29,129 bases of DNA from contig CAZBEQ010000046.1 of assembly GCA_964490975.1 (NCBI GenBank), forward strand, positions 1-29,129, in the 5' to 3' direction. The DNA is from DTU013 sp964490975. GTDB taxonomy: Bacteria > Bacillota > Clostridia > Acetivibrionales > DTU013. Shown piece after piece: positions 1 through 8,022 of the stretch. The notes beneath the pieces were generated by a model. It ran no database searches. It was given only the letters and a program-made list of their open reading frames with translations, and was not told the DNA's origin. The position numbers and the translations under genes are program-made. Numbering within the stretch: position 1 is the first letter of the stretch; each line of letters begins with the position of its first letter.

Positions 1-270
1 ACCTTAGTTGTTAGACAATCTTTTTACCTTTATTTTTTCATGCGTTTGCCCTGCAAACGGAACTTTAAAAAGTGAAGGATATATTAAATGCGAAACGGTA
101 CTTTCCAAAGCTAATGATATTTTTTTAGCAAAGTAAGAGTTGACATAATATCTTTCTGCCAAGCTATTGACAATTTCTCAACTAGGGTGCATTTACCCAA
201 GCTAAAATTGTATCATTGTTGTATTTTAATGTGATAATGTTCTGAGTTTCAGTATTATGTACACTATACT
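1..270. other. AT-rich non-coding stretch
   Basis: No convincing open reading frame, tRNA or strong terminator is seen here. The stretch is AT-rich and lies beyond the 41-bp tandem repeats. TTGACA-like hexamers occur but none has a well-spaced -10 partner. A gene off the left edge could use it as a promoter region, which cannot be judged from the window. Confidence 0.4.
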
Positions 271-434
271 GCACCGTACTTGAAAATCTGTCAAGCTGGC
301 TGGCCCAAGGTGCACCGTACTTGAAAATCTGTCAAGCTGGCTGGCCCAAGGTGCACCGCACTTGAAAATCTGTCAAGCTGGCTGGCCCAAGGTGCACCGT
401 ACTTGAAAATTTGTCAAGTTTACCTGCAAGAGGT
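271..434. repeat. Tandem repeat, four 41-bp units
   Basis: Units start at 271, 312, 353 and 394 with an exact 41-bp period, and a fifth unit begins at 435 but breaks off after GCACC. Units 1-3 are nearly identical (unit 3 has CGCA for CGTA). Unit 4 diverges in its second half. Each unit holds the interrupted inverted repeat CTTGA-N7-TCAAG, and on the minus strand a TTGACA hexamer. There is no variable spacer between units, so this is a minisatellite-type array and not CRISPR. It lies downstream of the ilvB stop codon. Confidence 0.9.
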
Positions 435-485
435 GCACCCCAAGCAAGAAGCCATATAACAAGTTGACCCAACGCCAGAACAAAT

Positions 486-524
486 ATTGCCCGGGACGCC
501 TGAAGCAAGCACATAACGGGCAAT
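486..524 (-). terminator. Possible terminator after ilvB
   Basis: An 8-bp inverted repeat, ATTGCCCG at 486-493 and CGGGCAAT at 517-524, lies 12 bp past the ilvB stop codon on the minus strand. The loop is long (23 nt) and the following tract (ATTTGTT) is only moderately T-rich, so it would be a weak intrinsic terminator. Confidence 0.35.
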
Positions 525-536
525 CCGCCTACAGCT

Positions 537-2204
537 CTATTCTTCAATTAATTCATCTATAGCAGCTCCCGGCGGCACAATGGGAAATACTTTATCATCC
601 CTGTCGATCTCAAAATCGATAAGAACTGGTCTGTCAGTCGAAGAAAGAGCCTTCTCAAACGCGGCATCAACCTCCTCCGGTCTGGTCACTCTGATGCCAA
701 TAGCCCCGAAAGCTTCCGCGAGAGCAACAAAATCCGTGCTCCTGTCGATTGTAGTAGCAGAATACCGCCCACCGTAGAACAGATTTTGCCATTGCCTGAC
801 CATGCCAAGCACATGGTTGTCGAGTATGGCAATAATAACCGGTAGCTTGTATTCTACTGCTGTTGCCAGTTCGGTGCAATTCATTCTGAAGCTTCCGTCA
901 CCAGCTACATTGATGACCTTCTTCTCAGGCCTTCCTATCTGCACACCGATACACGCTCCAAGGCCGTAACCCATGGTTCCGAGGCCACCAGACGAAATGA
1001 ACTGTCTGGGTTTTGTGTACTTGTAAAACTGCGCCGCCCAGAGCTGATTCTGTCCTACCTCCGTCGTTATCAGCGCATCTCCATGTGTAAGTTCATAAAG
1101 TCTTTCAATAATATAATGAGGCTTAAGGGATCCATCCATCTCATATTTAAGAGGATAATTCTCTTTCCACTGCTCGATCTTCAGGTTCCAATCCCCATTT
1201 TGTCTGGCTTCGACCCTTAAACAAAGCTCCCTCAGTATTTCCTTAATATTTCCCACAAGAGGGTAATGAACGGCTACATTCTTGCCTATCTCAGCAGGAT
1301 CTATGTCAATATGCATTATCTTTGCATTTGGCGCAAACCGTTTGACATTGCTGATGACCCTGTCGCTGAACCTGGCTCCAACCGCTATAAACAGGTCAGT
1401 TTCAGATACAGCCACATTTGATGTCCTGGTGCCGTGCATGCCAACAAGACCTGTGAAAAGTTCATGAGTGCCAGGAAACGAACCAAGTCCCATCAGGGTA
1501 GTCGTTATCGGGATCCTTGCTTTCTCTGCCAGTGCAAGCAAATCAGGGTCAGCTCCGGCAATGGACACTCCGCCACCTGAAAGTATAACAGGCTTAACAG
1601 ATGAATTGATTATTGCTGCCGCTTCATCAAGCTCCGCCTTTGTTACGCCTATTGGTGGATATTCTATACCTTTCGGCTGAACAGGCTCATATTCAGCGTA
1701 TGCTGCCGTCACATCCTTGCAAATATCTATGAGAACCGGACCTGGCCTGCCGCTTGCGGCGATCCTGAAAGCTTCCCTCACGATACCGGCAAGCTTCTGT
1801 ACATCCTTCACAATATAGTTATGCTTTGTTACTGGCATGGTGATACCTGTGATATCGACCTCCTGGAATGAATCCTTGCCAAGCAGTGTAGTTGAGACCT
1901 GACCGGTAATAGCTACCATCGGTACCGAATCCATGAACGCTGTGGCAATGCCTGTAACAAGGTTAGTAGCGCCGGGTCCCGAGGTTGCTATACATACTCC
2001 GGTCCTGCCGGTAGCACGTGCATAGCCGTCTGCTGCATGTGACGCTCCCTGCTCATGTGAAGTCAGTATATGCCTGATCTCATCCCGAGCCTTGTATAAG
2101 GCGTCATATATATTGAGCACAGCTCCGCCCGGAAACCCGAACACAGTATCAACACCCTGCTCCTTCAAGCACTCTATTAAAATTTCAGCACCAGTCAACT
2201 TCAT
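537..2204 (-). CDS. ilvB: Acetolactate synthase, large (catalytic) subunit
   Basis: This enzyme condenses two pyruvates to acetolactate, or pyruvate and 2-oxobutyrate to acetohydroxybutyrate, the first common step of valine, leucine and isoleucine synthesis. The 555 residues match the usual family length. The N-terminal pyrimidine-binding domain carries the catalytic glutamate (E51 in HEQGA). The C-terminal thiamine-diphosphate motif starts at GDGSFRMN (436-443) and ends near LDN (461-463). The central FAD domain spans roughly 190-340. The start is fixed by GGAGGGG seven bases before ATG. ilvD lies upstream on the same strand with a 381-bp gap filled by a foldable leader. No regulatory subunit gene (ilvN/ilvH) follows, which is unusual for a biosynthetic acetolactate synthase; a distant copy is likely. 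A catabolic AlsS is less likely beside ilvD. Confidence 0.95.
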   Translation of the reverse strand: MKLTGAEILIECLKEQGVDTVFGFPGGAVLNIYDALYKARDEIRHILTSHEQGASHAADGYARATGRTGVCIATSGPGATNLVTGIATAFMDSVPMVAITGQVSTTLLGKDSFQEVDITGITMPVTKHNYIVKDVQKLAGIVREAFRIAASGRPGPVLIDICKDVTAAYAEYEPVQPKGIEYPPIGVTKAELDEAAAIINSSVKPVILSGGGVSIAGADPDLLALAEKARIPITTTLMGLGSFPGTHELFTGLVGMHGTRTSNVAVSETDLFIAVGARFSDRVISNVKRFAPNAKIMHIDIDPAEIGKNVAVHYPLVGNIKEILRELCLRVEARQNGDWNLKIEQWKENYPLKYEMDGSLKPHYIIERLYELTHGDALITTEVGQNQLWAAQFYKYTKPRQFISSGGLGTMGYGLGACIGVQIGRPEKKVINVAGDGSFRMNCTELATAVEYKLPVIIAILDNHVLGMVRQWQNLFYGGRYSATTIDRSTDFVALAEAFGAIGIRVTRPEEVDAAFEKALSSTDRPVLIDFEIDRDDKVFPIVPPGAAIDELIEE

Positions 2205-2280
2205 TTAAATCCCCTCCATTACCTGTTATACCATTTCACATACTCTAAAACTTATGCTTTCAGCACTGCTGCCCGCGCCC

Positions 2281-2495
2281 TGTGCCGCTTCCGGAAGTGA
2301 CGGGAGTTCATGTGGAAGCAGAATTTCACCGACCCGTTAGGAATACCTCCGCGGAAAGTGATCGCGTGCCCCGCCCTAAAGACGTTTCCCCCGCGTCATC
2401 TTTCCGATGCATATTTGATGCAAAACCTCTTGTTCCTGTGTTTTGCAATTATTCTGTGGTAACCTGATGCAAAGTCAATCATTTATTTGCATCAG
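2281..2495 (-). promoter_or_regulatory. Structured leader RNA candidate upstream of ilvB
   Basis: The gap between ilvD and ilvB is G+C-rich and full of inverted repeats. A 10-bp hairpin pairs 2464-2473 with 2486-2495 (CTGATGCAAA/TTTGCATCAG). A 7-bp hairpin pairs 2420-2426 with 2440-2446. A long helix pairs 2352-2366 with 2392-2406 (7, 3 and 4 bp, separated by one-base bulges). Another closes 2300-2304 with 2333-2337. A competing helix, 2337-2341 plus 2351-2354 against 2371-2379, reuses bases of the long helix, so the two folds exclude each other. GATGCAAA occurs three times (twice direct, once inverted). I do not recognise a known riboswitch class, and the T-box core AGGGTGGNACCGCG is absent. 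Function is inferred from position and folding only. Confidence 0.4.
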
Positions 2496-2585
2496 CTAGA
2501 TGAAATTCTGCTGAAACATGGGCTTCCGGCGCTGCTGATACTCCAGAGCTCGCTTCCTTGCCCGCTCCAGAGCCCGCTGCCTGCT

Positions 2586-4244
2586 TTACTTCAGCACCGC
2601 GCCGGTACTGGCCGACATCACGAGCCTAGCATACCTGCCAAGATAGCCTTTGGTAATCCTTGGCTGCGGCGCTGTCCACCCGGTCATCCTGCTCTTCAGC
2701 TCCTCATCGGTAACCTCTGCATTCAGCCTGCCTGCCGGTATATCAATGCTAATAATATCGCCTTCCCGAACCGCCGCGATCATACCGCCTTCCATCGCCT
2801 CAGGTGAAACATGGCCAATCGAAGCGCCTCTTGAAGCACCTGAGAACCTTCCGTCAGTAATCAGCGCCACAGTCCTGTCAAGACCCATACCCGCGATAGC
2901 TGAAGTAGGGCTCAGCATTTCCCTCATGCCCGGTCCGCCCTTTGGTCCCTCATATCTTATTATCACAACATCACCCGGCTTGATCCTACCCTCATATATC
3001 GCATTGATAGAATCCTCTTCTGAGTCGAAAACTCTCGCCGGCCCTCTGTGCACAAGCATTTCTTCAGCAACCGCCGATCGTTTGACAACAGCTCCATCAG
3101 AAGCGATATTACCTCTCAGTACCGCAATTCCACCTGTTTTACTGTATGGTTCTTCAATACTTCTGATAACATCTCTATCGGTTACTTCAGCATTTTTAAT
3201 ATTCTCTCCTACCGTCTTACCTGTCACTGTTATCAAATCCAGATGCAAAAGTTCCTTTTTGGAAAGCTCCTTCATAACAGCCTGAACGCCACCTGCCATA
3301 TAGAGATCCTGAACATGGTGGTGACCCGCCGGTGCAAGCTTGCACAAGTTTGGCACCCTTCCGCTGATTTCATTTATTATATCAAGGTTTATTTCAATTC
3401 CGGCCTCGTGGGCTATCGCCGGCAGATGCAATACTGAATTTGTTGAGCAGCCCAGAGCCATGTCAACTGTCAAAGCATTTTCAAATGCCTTTTTCGTCAA
3501 AATGTCCGATGGCTTTATATCCTTCTCGACAAGCTCCATTACTTTCATTCCCGCCAGCTTCGCAAGTCTGATCCTCTCCGCATATACAGCTGGTATGGTG
3601 CCGTTTCCCGTAAGTCCCATTCCAAGCACCTCAGTCAGGCAATTCATGGAGTTGGCAGTAAACATACCAGAGCATGAACCACATCCAGGGCACGCATTGT
3701 CTTCATAATCGAGCACTTCCTCCTCCGGCATTGTTCCGGCCTTGACAGCGCCGACTGCTTCAAAAACACTGTTCAAATCAAGCTGTACTCCCTTGTAATT
3801 GAGTGACAGCATCGGACCTCCGCTTATAACTACTGACGGTACATTGATCCTCGCTGCTGCCATAAGCATACCGGGCACTATCTTGTCACAATTCGGTATG
3901 AAAACCATTCCGTCAAAGCTGTGAGCAAGCCCCATTGACTCGCAGGAATCAGCTATCAGCTCTCTTGATGCCAGTGAATATTTCATACCCTCATGGCCCA
4001 TTGCAATGCCATCGCAAATACCGATACTGCCAAATTCTACAGGCGTGCCTCCTGCCATCCTTATCCCTGCTTTAACTGCTTCGGCTATAGTGTCAAGATG
4101 TATATGACCTGGCACTATGTCATTCTTGGAATTGACCACTCCAATAAGAGGTCTTCTGATTTCCTCATCCGTATACCCCATCGCCTTGAAAAGTGACCTG
4201 TGAGGCGCTCTCTCTATGCCCTTCTTTACTATATCGCTTCTCAT
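2586..4244 (-). CDS. ilvD: Dihydroxy-acid dehydratase
   Basis: This iron-sulfur dehydratase converts 2,3-dihydroxy-3-methylvalerate or dihydroxyisovalerate to the 2-keto acids preceding isoleucine and valine. Counting from the chosen start (MRSDIVKKG), the cluster cysteines are visible in NCDK (C119) and in the CPGCGSC segment (C185, C188, C191), followed by SGMFTANSMNCL. With this start the protein is 552 residues, the normal family length. The frame stays open 20 codons upstream, but that extension (MNRSVIRNYW...) does not look like the family and homologues begin at MRSD; AAGGCGGG lies about 10 bases before this ATG. ilvB follows on the same strand. A palindromic element and the terminator of the preceding cvpA-type gene lie upstream, so ilvD probably starts its own transcript. 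Confidence 0.95.
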   Translation of the reverse strand: MRSDIVKKGIERAPHRSLFKAMGYTDEEIRRPLIGVVNSKNDIVPGHIHLDTIAEAVKAGIRMAGGTPVEFGSIGICDGIAMGHEGMKYSLASRELIADSCESMGLAHSFDGMVFIPNCDKIVPGMLMAAARINVPSVVISGGPMLSLNYKGVQLDLNSVFEAVGAVKAGTMPEEEVLDYEDNACPGCGSCSGMFTANSMNCLTEVLGMGLTGNGTIPAVYAERIRLAKLAGMKVMELVEKDIKPSDILTKKAFENALTVDMALGCSTNSVLHLPAIAHEAGIEINLDIINEISGRVPNLCKLAPAGHHHVQDLYMAGGVQAVMKELSKKELLHLDLITVTGKTVGENIKNAEVTDRDVIRSIEEPYSKTGGIAVLRGNIASDGAVVKRSAVAEEMLVHRGPARVFDSEEDSINAIYEGRIKPGDVVIIRYEGPKGGPGMREMLSPTSAIAGMGLDRTVALITDGRFSGASRGASIGHVSPEAMEGGMIAAVREGDIISIDIPAGRLNAEVTDEELKSRMTGWTAPQPRITKGYLGRYARLVMSASTGAVLK

Positions 4245-4352
4245 AATATCTACCCGCCTTTCTATCACAAACATCCAATAGTTTCTTATAACACTTCGGT
4301 TCAAAGAAATTCTTTCATTTGTAGAAAAACATTCTCACCTCAGTAGTGTTTC

Positions 4353-4436
4353 AACGAGGCGGTAAATATACTCGCCACCTGAAAGGCAAATCGGTATACG
4401 CTACCTGTAGAGGTGGGAGACATCTTTTGCCTCGTT
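4353..4436. repeat. Foldable 84-bp element upstream of ilvD
   Basis: AACGAGGC (4353-4360) and GCCTCGTT (4429-4436) form a perfect 8-bp outer stem. Inside it CCACCT (4375-4380) pairs with AGGTGG (4411-4416), and CTAC/GTAG (4401-4410) can form a small hairpin. There is no T-run on either side, so it is not a simple terminator. It could be a cis-acting RNA in the ilvD leader, or a non-autonomous mobile relic; the plus-strand end GAGGTGGGAGAC loosely recalls IS200/IS605-type 3' ends, but this is from memory and unverified. The remaining bases from 4245 to 4621 show no gene. Confidence 0.5.
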
Positions 4437-4460
4437 ATAAAAAATGTTTCATATACGGTT

Positions 4461-4492
4461 TAACAAAATAGCCGGAATATATTATCCCGGCT
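4461..4492 (-). terminator. Intrinsic terminator of the cvpA-type operon
   Basis: On the minus strand AGCCGG (4492-4487) and CCGGCT (4475-4470) form a 6-bp stem around an 11-nt AT-rich loop, followed by ATTTTGTT. It lies about 130 bp past the stop of the CvpA-type gene and before the ilvD leader, so it separates the two units. Confidence 0.65.
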
Positions 4493-4621
4493 AGCGTTAT
4501 AGTTATTTTACTACTATTAAATAATAAATGTCTATAAATAAATACAAAAAGGTCAAAACCATTAATTTTTAGTTAACCAGGCTCAAAATACGTTAAAGAG
4601 CTACCGAAAAGTTATTTTCCA

Positions 4622-5332
4622 TCATGCAACAACCGGCGGAAACAGGAAGCTGATTAAGAAATTGTTCTCATAAAAGCCACTAGCGATCATTGAGGACTCA
4701 AGGCCTTCAAAAAAAGGCGCAAAAGCCGGATTGGAGTTGAATAGAGTAAGTACGGCAAACAGTATGTAAACTGCCAGGAACCCCTGAAGAGCGCCAAGAA
4801 TCAGTCCGCCCAGCTTGTTGATCTGTTTGAACATCGGCAGCTTGGCAATATTGCGCAATAGCATCCCAATAGCACCAAGAATAACCCTTAATACAAAATA
4901 TAGCACAACAAGGCAAAGTACCGATAGGATCATGCCTGCCAACCTATCTCCAATGGCATTGACGATACTGTCGGTATCGATCAGTTCGGACGGAGAAGGC
5001 AGATTATTCAGTAGTGAGCGTTTGAATATATCCGGCATCGGCATTGTGCCCAGAACAGTCTCTGCTCCCTTGGTGCCTGTAGTTACCGCCGTTGGGGATG
5101 AGAATGCACTTTTACTCCATATATGCATGTTTTTTATAATTGTGTTTTTAATGCCCTCAAATATAGCGGTTTTCTCCAATATACGCGTCATTGCAGGTGA
5201 CAATTTAATAGATAAAAATACACATACAATAAATGAAAACAGTCTGTAAACCGACATTATAAAACCTTTGTACAATCCAATGACAGCAAATGCACCAATA
5301 ATACCAATGACAACAAAATCGCTCAAGTTCAT
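4622..5332 (-). CDS. CvpA-family membrane protein
   Basis: The 236 residues show the CvpA (colicin V production) pattern: an N-terminal hydrophobic segment with the glycine-rich VIGLYKGFIMSVYRLFSF stretch, a second N-terminal helix, an extracytoplasmic or loop region at about 60-130, then two further hydrophobic segments near 133-155 and 175-200. In E. coli the family member is needed for colicin V export and sits beside purF; in Firmicutes its role is not settled. It is longer than the usual ~160-180 residues, mostly through an enlarged central loop. A GGAGGGGCGG run precedes the ATG. The DUF5711-like gene ends 67 bp upstream on the same strand, so the two are probably cotranscribed, and a terminator follows. 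Confidence 0.8.
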   Translation of the reverse strand: MNLSDFVVIGIIGAFAVIGLYKGFIMSVYRLFSFIVCVFLSIKLSPAMTRILEKTAIFEGIKNTIIKNMHIWSKSAFSSPTAVTTGTKGAETVLGTMPMPDIFKRSLLNNLPSPSELIDTDSIVNAIGDRLAGMILSVLCLVVLYFVLRVILGAIGMLLRNIAKLPMFKQINKLGGLILGALQGFLAVYILFAVLTLFNSNPAFAPFFEGLESSMIASGFYENNFLISFLFPPVVA

Positions 5333-5399
5333 AAATGCTACCGCCCCTCCATACTATTTTTGTTATCGGAGACAAAGTCCCCTCAGGCTTTCATACATC

Positions 5400-6566
5400 T
5401 CAGTATATGCCGAGCACCGTGACCTCTCCATCAGTTATCACCGCAGCCTGGCTCTTGCTTAAAAGGCAAGTCTGCCGGATCTTTTTATCAGCACTATATA
5501 TGCTGGTATTGTTACTATTATCATCAAAAAATAAAGCCGTATTATCATCATAGACACAGATTTTCCCCTTTATTGCATCCAGACCTGTTGGCATGCTCTT
5601 CAAGCTGACTGAAGATTTCTTTTTACCGTCTGGCGTAAAGATATTGAGGACCGGCCCTTCGTCACCCTCGGCAGCTACAGCAAGCATACCGTTGCCCACC
5701 TGCCCTGCGCCGGTAACACTTCTGAACCGCTCTTCCCATAATGCCTTTCCTGACGGGCCAATTGAGCTCGCAGCACTGTCACCTGCTGCAAAAAGGCTGT
5801 CATCCCTGTTATACCAGAATAATGGGAGGAGTTCACCGAAAGCATCAAATGATAGTTCTGAAAGCTCCTTACCTTCCATATCATAAAACTTGTAGCGTGA
5901 AAATGGTCCGACAGCACCTGTACTAATGGCAGAAAGTATGAGATGTTCTTCAGAAGGCGACACACATGCCGATACTGCAAAGTCATTGGCTATGATCTTT
6001 CTGAAGAGTTCTACTCCATGAGGTTCATAGACTCTGATGGTATTGTTGTCCCTTTTCGCTGCCGTGATAACTGTCACATAGCCGTCTTCGCTTATATCTG
6101 CATTGAGTATTGCCATATCGGTCTTGTCCTGCCAGCTTATACCCTCATCATTGAGTATGCATAATTCAGTTGAACCTATATCAGCTATGAGCAACTGGGA
6201 ACCATTCGTCTTAATTGAAGGATTGCTGTATGCAATGCTTTCAGACCGCACTATTTCGCCCGTCTTTTCCAAAAACATAATGCCGCTTTTGCTACATTTT
6301 ATGATGAGATCCTTATACCGGGCAAAAGCAGTTTTTTCTCTTGCATCAAAGCCAAAGGTGTATAAAACATCTGCATTTTTGACCTTCTTCTCTCCGGGAT
6401 CGCCAAAAGACTTGATAATGTCCTTCAGCTCAATTGTCGGATCAAGGCTCCTCTGATAACTGAAAAAAGCTACGGTAATAATGCAAAGAAACAGCAGCAG
6501 CGTCGTCAGAACACCTGCCGCCCGTCCTCCTGACTCTGGCTTGTCCTGTTCCGGATTATCTCTCAA
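5400..6566 (-). CDS. DUF5711-like membrane-anchored propeller protein
   Basis: About 388 residues: a short charged cytoplasmic N-terminus, one membrane helix (AAGVLTTLLLFLCIITVAFF, near 16-35) and a long extracytoplasmic part made of repeating beta-rich segments. These include recurrent phrases such as ADISEDGYVTVI and SACVSPSEEHLILS that look like WD40/PQQ-type propeller blades. This matches my recollection of the DUF5711 family of Clostridia, whose function is unknown. The frame also contains a GTG at 6575, but that GTG overlaps the Shine-Dalgarno GAGGTG, so the TTG six bases further on was chosen. The CvpA-type gene follows after 67 bp. A scaffold or sensing role in the envelope is inference only. 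Confidence 0.75.
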   Translation of the reverse strand: MRDNPEQDKPESGGRAAGVLTTLLLFLCIITVAFFSYQRSLDPTIELKDIIKSFGDPGEKKVKNADVLYTFGFDAREKTAFARYKDLIIKCSKSGIMFLEKTGEIVRSESIAYSNPSIKTNGSQLLIADIGSTELCILNDEGISWQDKTDMAILNADISEDGYVTVITAAKRDNNTIRVYEPHGVELFRKIIANDFAVSACVSPSEEHLILSAISTGAVGPFSRYKFYDMEGKELSELSFDAFGELLPLFWYNRDDSLFAAGDSAASSIGPSGKALWEERFRSVTGAGQVGNGMLAVAAEGDEGPVLNIFTPDGKKKSSVSLKSMPTGLDAIKGKICVYDDNTALFFDDNSNNTSIYSADKKIRQTCLLSKSQAAVITDGEVTVLGIY

Positions 6567-6666
6567 AAGTTTCACCTCAGCTTTATCTTTGGCAAGTAAC
6601 TGTATGAGAATTATTCTACCATAGAAATCTATTTCCTGCCACTTAAACTACAGACCGGTATATAAT

Positions 6667-6741
6667 CGGAATAAATGGCGCTGGCATTCCTACACCATTA
6701 CTCATTAATTCGGGAATGACAGCGGCGTTTGTGGAGGTTAT
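6667..6741. repeat. 75-bp direct repeat, copy 1
   Basis: The first 46 bp (6667-6712) are identical to 6877-6922, and similarity continues colinearly through CAGCGGCGTTTGTGGAGGTTA to 6741. The copy can fold: AAATGGCGCTG-GCATTCC pairs imperfectly with GGAATGA-CAGCGGCGTTT. Exact 210-bp spacing to copy 2 indicates duplication or paired insertion ends. Confidence 0.85.
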
Positions 6742-6877
6742 GTTTCCTGCTCCAAAGCACTGCTGCCTGGTACGCGGTCAGAGGGAAGGGCTGCAATACC
6801 CTTGAGACATGACCTCTTACTACAAGTCATATATGCTTTGGTGGGGGCGAGGGCATTAATGGTTTGGAAACATAACC
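6736..6877. repeat. Nested inverted-repeat block between the two direct repeats
   Basis: GGTTATGTTTCC (6736-6747) is exactly inverted as GGAAACATAACC (6866-6877). Within it CCAAAGCA (6752-6759) is inverted as TGCTTTGG (6834-6841). The ~142-bp block therefore looks like a small non-autonomous element or a foldable RNA. It carries no open reading frame worth calling. No target-site duplication can be assigned because the direct repeats overlap the ends. Confidence 0.6.
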
Positions 6878-6951
6878 GGAATAAATGGCGCTGGCATTCC
6901 TACACCATTACTCATTAATTCGTAAACGGCAGCGCCATTTATGGAGGTTAC
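6877..6951. repeat. 75-bp direct repeat, copy 2
   Basis: Second copy of the repeat at 6667. Here the arms ATAAATGGCGCTG (6881-6893) and CAGCGCCATTTAT (6930-6942) form a perfect 13-bp stem. The copy overlaps the stop codon of the YkvI-like gene (6948-6950), so the end of that reading frame lies inside the repeat. Confidence 0.85.
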
Positions 6952-8021
6952 GGTTTGCCGGAATTGCGTGCTGAACCCGTAGGCTTGGCAAGTACCGTGA
7001 TCAAAATAACAACGATCATAAACAGGCCTAGATAGCCAAAAAACGGATAGACCAATGATATAAGCCTGGCAAACCCCATAGATGACAAAGGCACCGCTGC
7101 GCTGCAAAGAAGTATCACCAATATCCTTTTATCAAGCTTAAGCATACTGCCGACCCTGTCTGTAAAGCAAAACCCCGATGCAACTGCCGATGTAAGCATC
7201 GCAAGCCATAAAATAATGGCATAGAGGCTGCCGGCTGAACTGCTGAAGCTTTTTAATATGTCCATTAACGGTAATTCTTTCTCCAATGCTGCAGGATAAA
7301 ATAGAACAATCACTGTATTTATTATAAGCGCAGCGGCAGTAAGCGACGCACCGCCCAGTATACCGCCGGCGATCCCTGTTCTGCGGGTCTTCAAATATGG
7401 GAGCATGTTGCACAGCATCACAATAGCAAGGATACAATTATAGCTTACATATAGAAGAGATGAGAAAAACCAGTTGTTTGATATTTGGGAAAGAAAGCCG
7501 TTAACACTTGAGACCTGCTGCTCATTGAAAATAATTATATAAAGGCCGGATAAAATTATACCTCCTACAAGAACAGGTGTAATGATCGAGCTTACGATCA
7601 CGATGCCTTTTATATTTGTCATTATCAGGAGCATACAGAGCAAGCCCATAAGCAGGACAGAATATATCATAGGTATTCCAAGATTCTCAGAAATCACATT
7701 TGAGGAACCTGCGATCATAATGCTGAACATGCAGAACACAAACATCGTAACGGCTGTTTCTATTATCCATCCGATCCTCCAGCCAAACATAGGGAAAATG
7801 AATTCGTCATAATTCCTTATTCGTTGGCTGTAAACCCTGTCAAGCACTGTACAGCCTACAATGCTGAAAATAATACCCGCCAGGAGCACACCGAAAAAGC
7901 CGCCCGTTTTATACGCGGAAAAAAACTGCATTATCTCCTGTCCGGAGGCAAAACCGGCTCCAATAATAGTTGTAGCATAGATGCTGGCAACCTTCAGGAT
8001 GTTTTTTAGTTCTTCAGGCAT
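6948..8021 (-). CDS. YkvI-like multi-pass membrane transporter
   Basis: The 357-residue product has about ten hydrophobic helices and an N-terminal signature GAGFASGQEIMQFF, typical of the YkvI group within the amino-acid/polyamine/organocation-type (LeuT-fold) transporters; the broken first helix with Gly-rich unwinding is characteristic. Substrate is unknown; a solute symporter of the inner membrane is the best general call. The chosen ATG (8021) gives MPEELKNILKVASIY; seven upstream codons (MIWSCFL) are encoded by a hairpin and are unlikely to be translated. The only Shine-Dalgarno, GGAG at 8032-8035, lies in the 3' arm of that hairpin ten bases before the ATG. The stop codon falls inside a 75-bp repeat. 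Not obviously cotranscribed with the Gld-like operon upstream. Confidence 0.85.
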   Translation of the reverse strand: MPEELKNILKVASIYATTIIGAGFASGQEIMQFFSAYKTGGFFGVLLAGIIFSIVGCTVLDRVYSQRIRNYDEFIFPMFGWRIGWIIETAVTMFVFCMFSIMIAGSSNVISENLGIPMIYSVLLMGLLCMLLIMTNIKGIVIVSSIITPVLVGGIILSGLYIIIFNEQQVSSVNGFLSQISNNWFFSSLLYVSYNCILAIVMLCNMLPYLKTRRTGIAGGILGGASLTAAALIINTVIVLFYPAALEKELPLMDILKSFSSSAGSLYAIILWLAMLTSAVASGFCFTDRVGSMLKLDKRILVILLCSAAVPLSSMGFARLISLVYPFFGYLGLFMIVVILITVLAKPTGSARNSGKP

Positions 8022-8022
8022 C

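Noticed and set aside
271..434. CRISPR array
   Set aside because: Units are contiguous 41-bp repeats with no unique spacers and no cas genes nearby.
332..547. 71-residue minus-strand reading frame
   Set aside because: It overlaps the ilvB end, runs through the 41-bp tandem repeats, and has no ribosome binding site or family resemblance.
2282..2467. 61-residue plus-strand reading frame in the ilvB leader
   Set aside because: No ribosome binding site or recognisable product; its sequence is explained by the inverted repeats of the leader.
2205..2585. T-box riboswitch before ilvB
   Set aside because: A segment AGGGCGGGGCACGCG on the minus strand recalls the T-box core but lacks the required UGGN and ACC bases, and no specifier stem was found.
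2650..3285. 211-residue plus-strand reading frame opposite ilvD
   Set aside because: Antisense shadow of a well-supported gene; composition is typical of reverse-strand codon bias.
6856..7107. 83-residue minus-strand reading frame over the repeat
   Set aside because: Mostly an out-of-frame overlap with the YkvI-like gene; only the repeat-derived end is notable and is reported as such.
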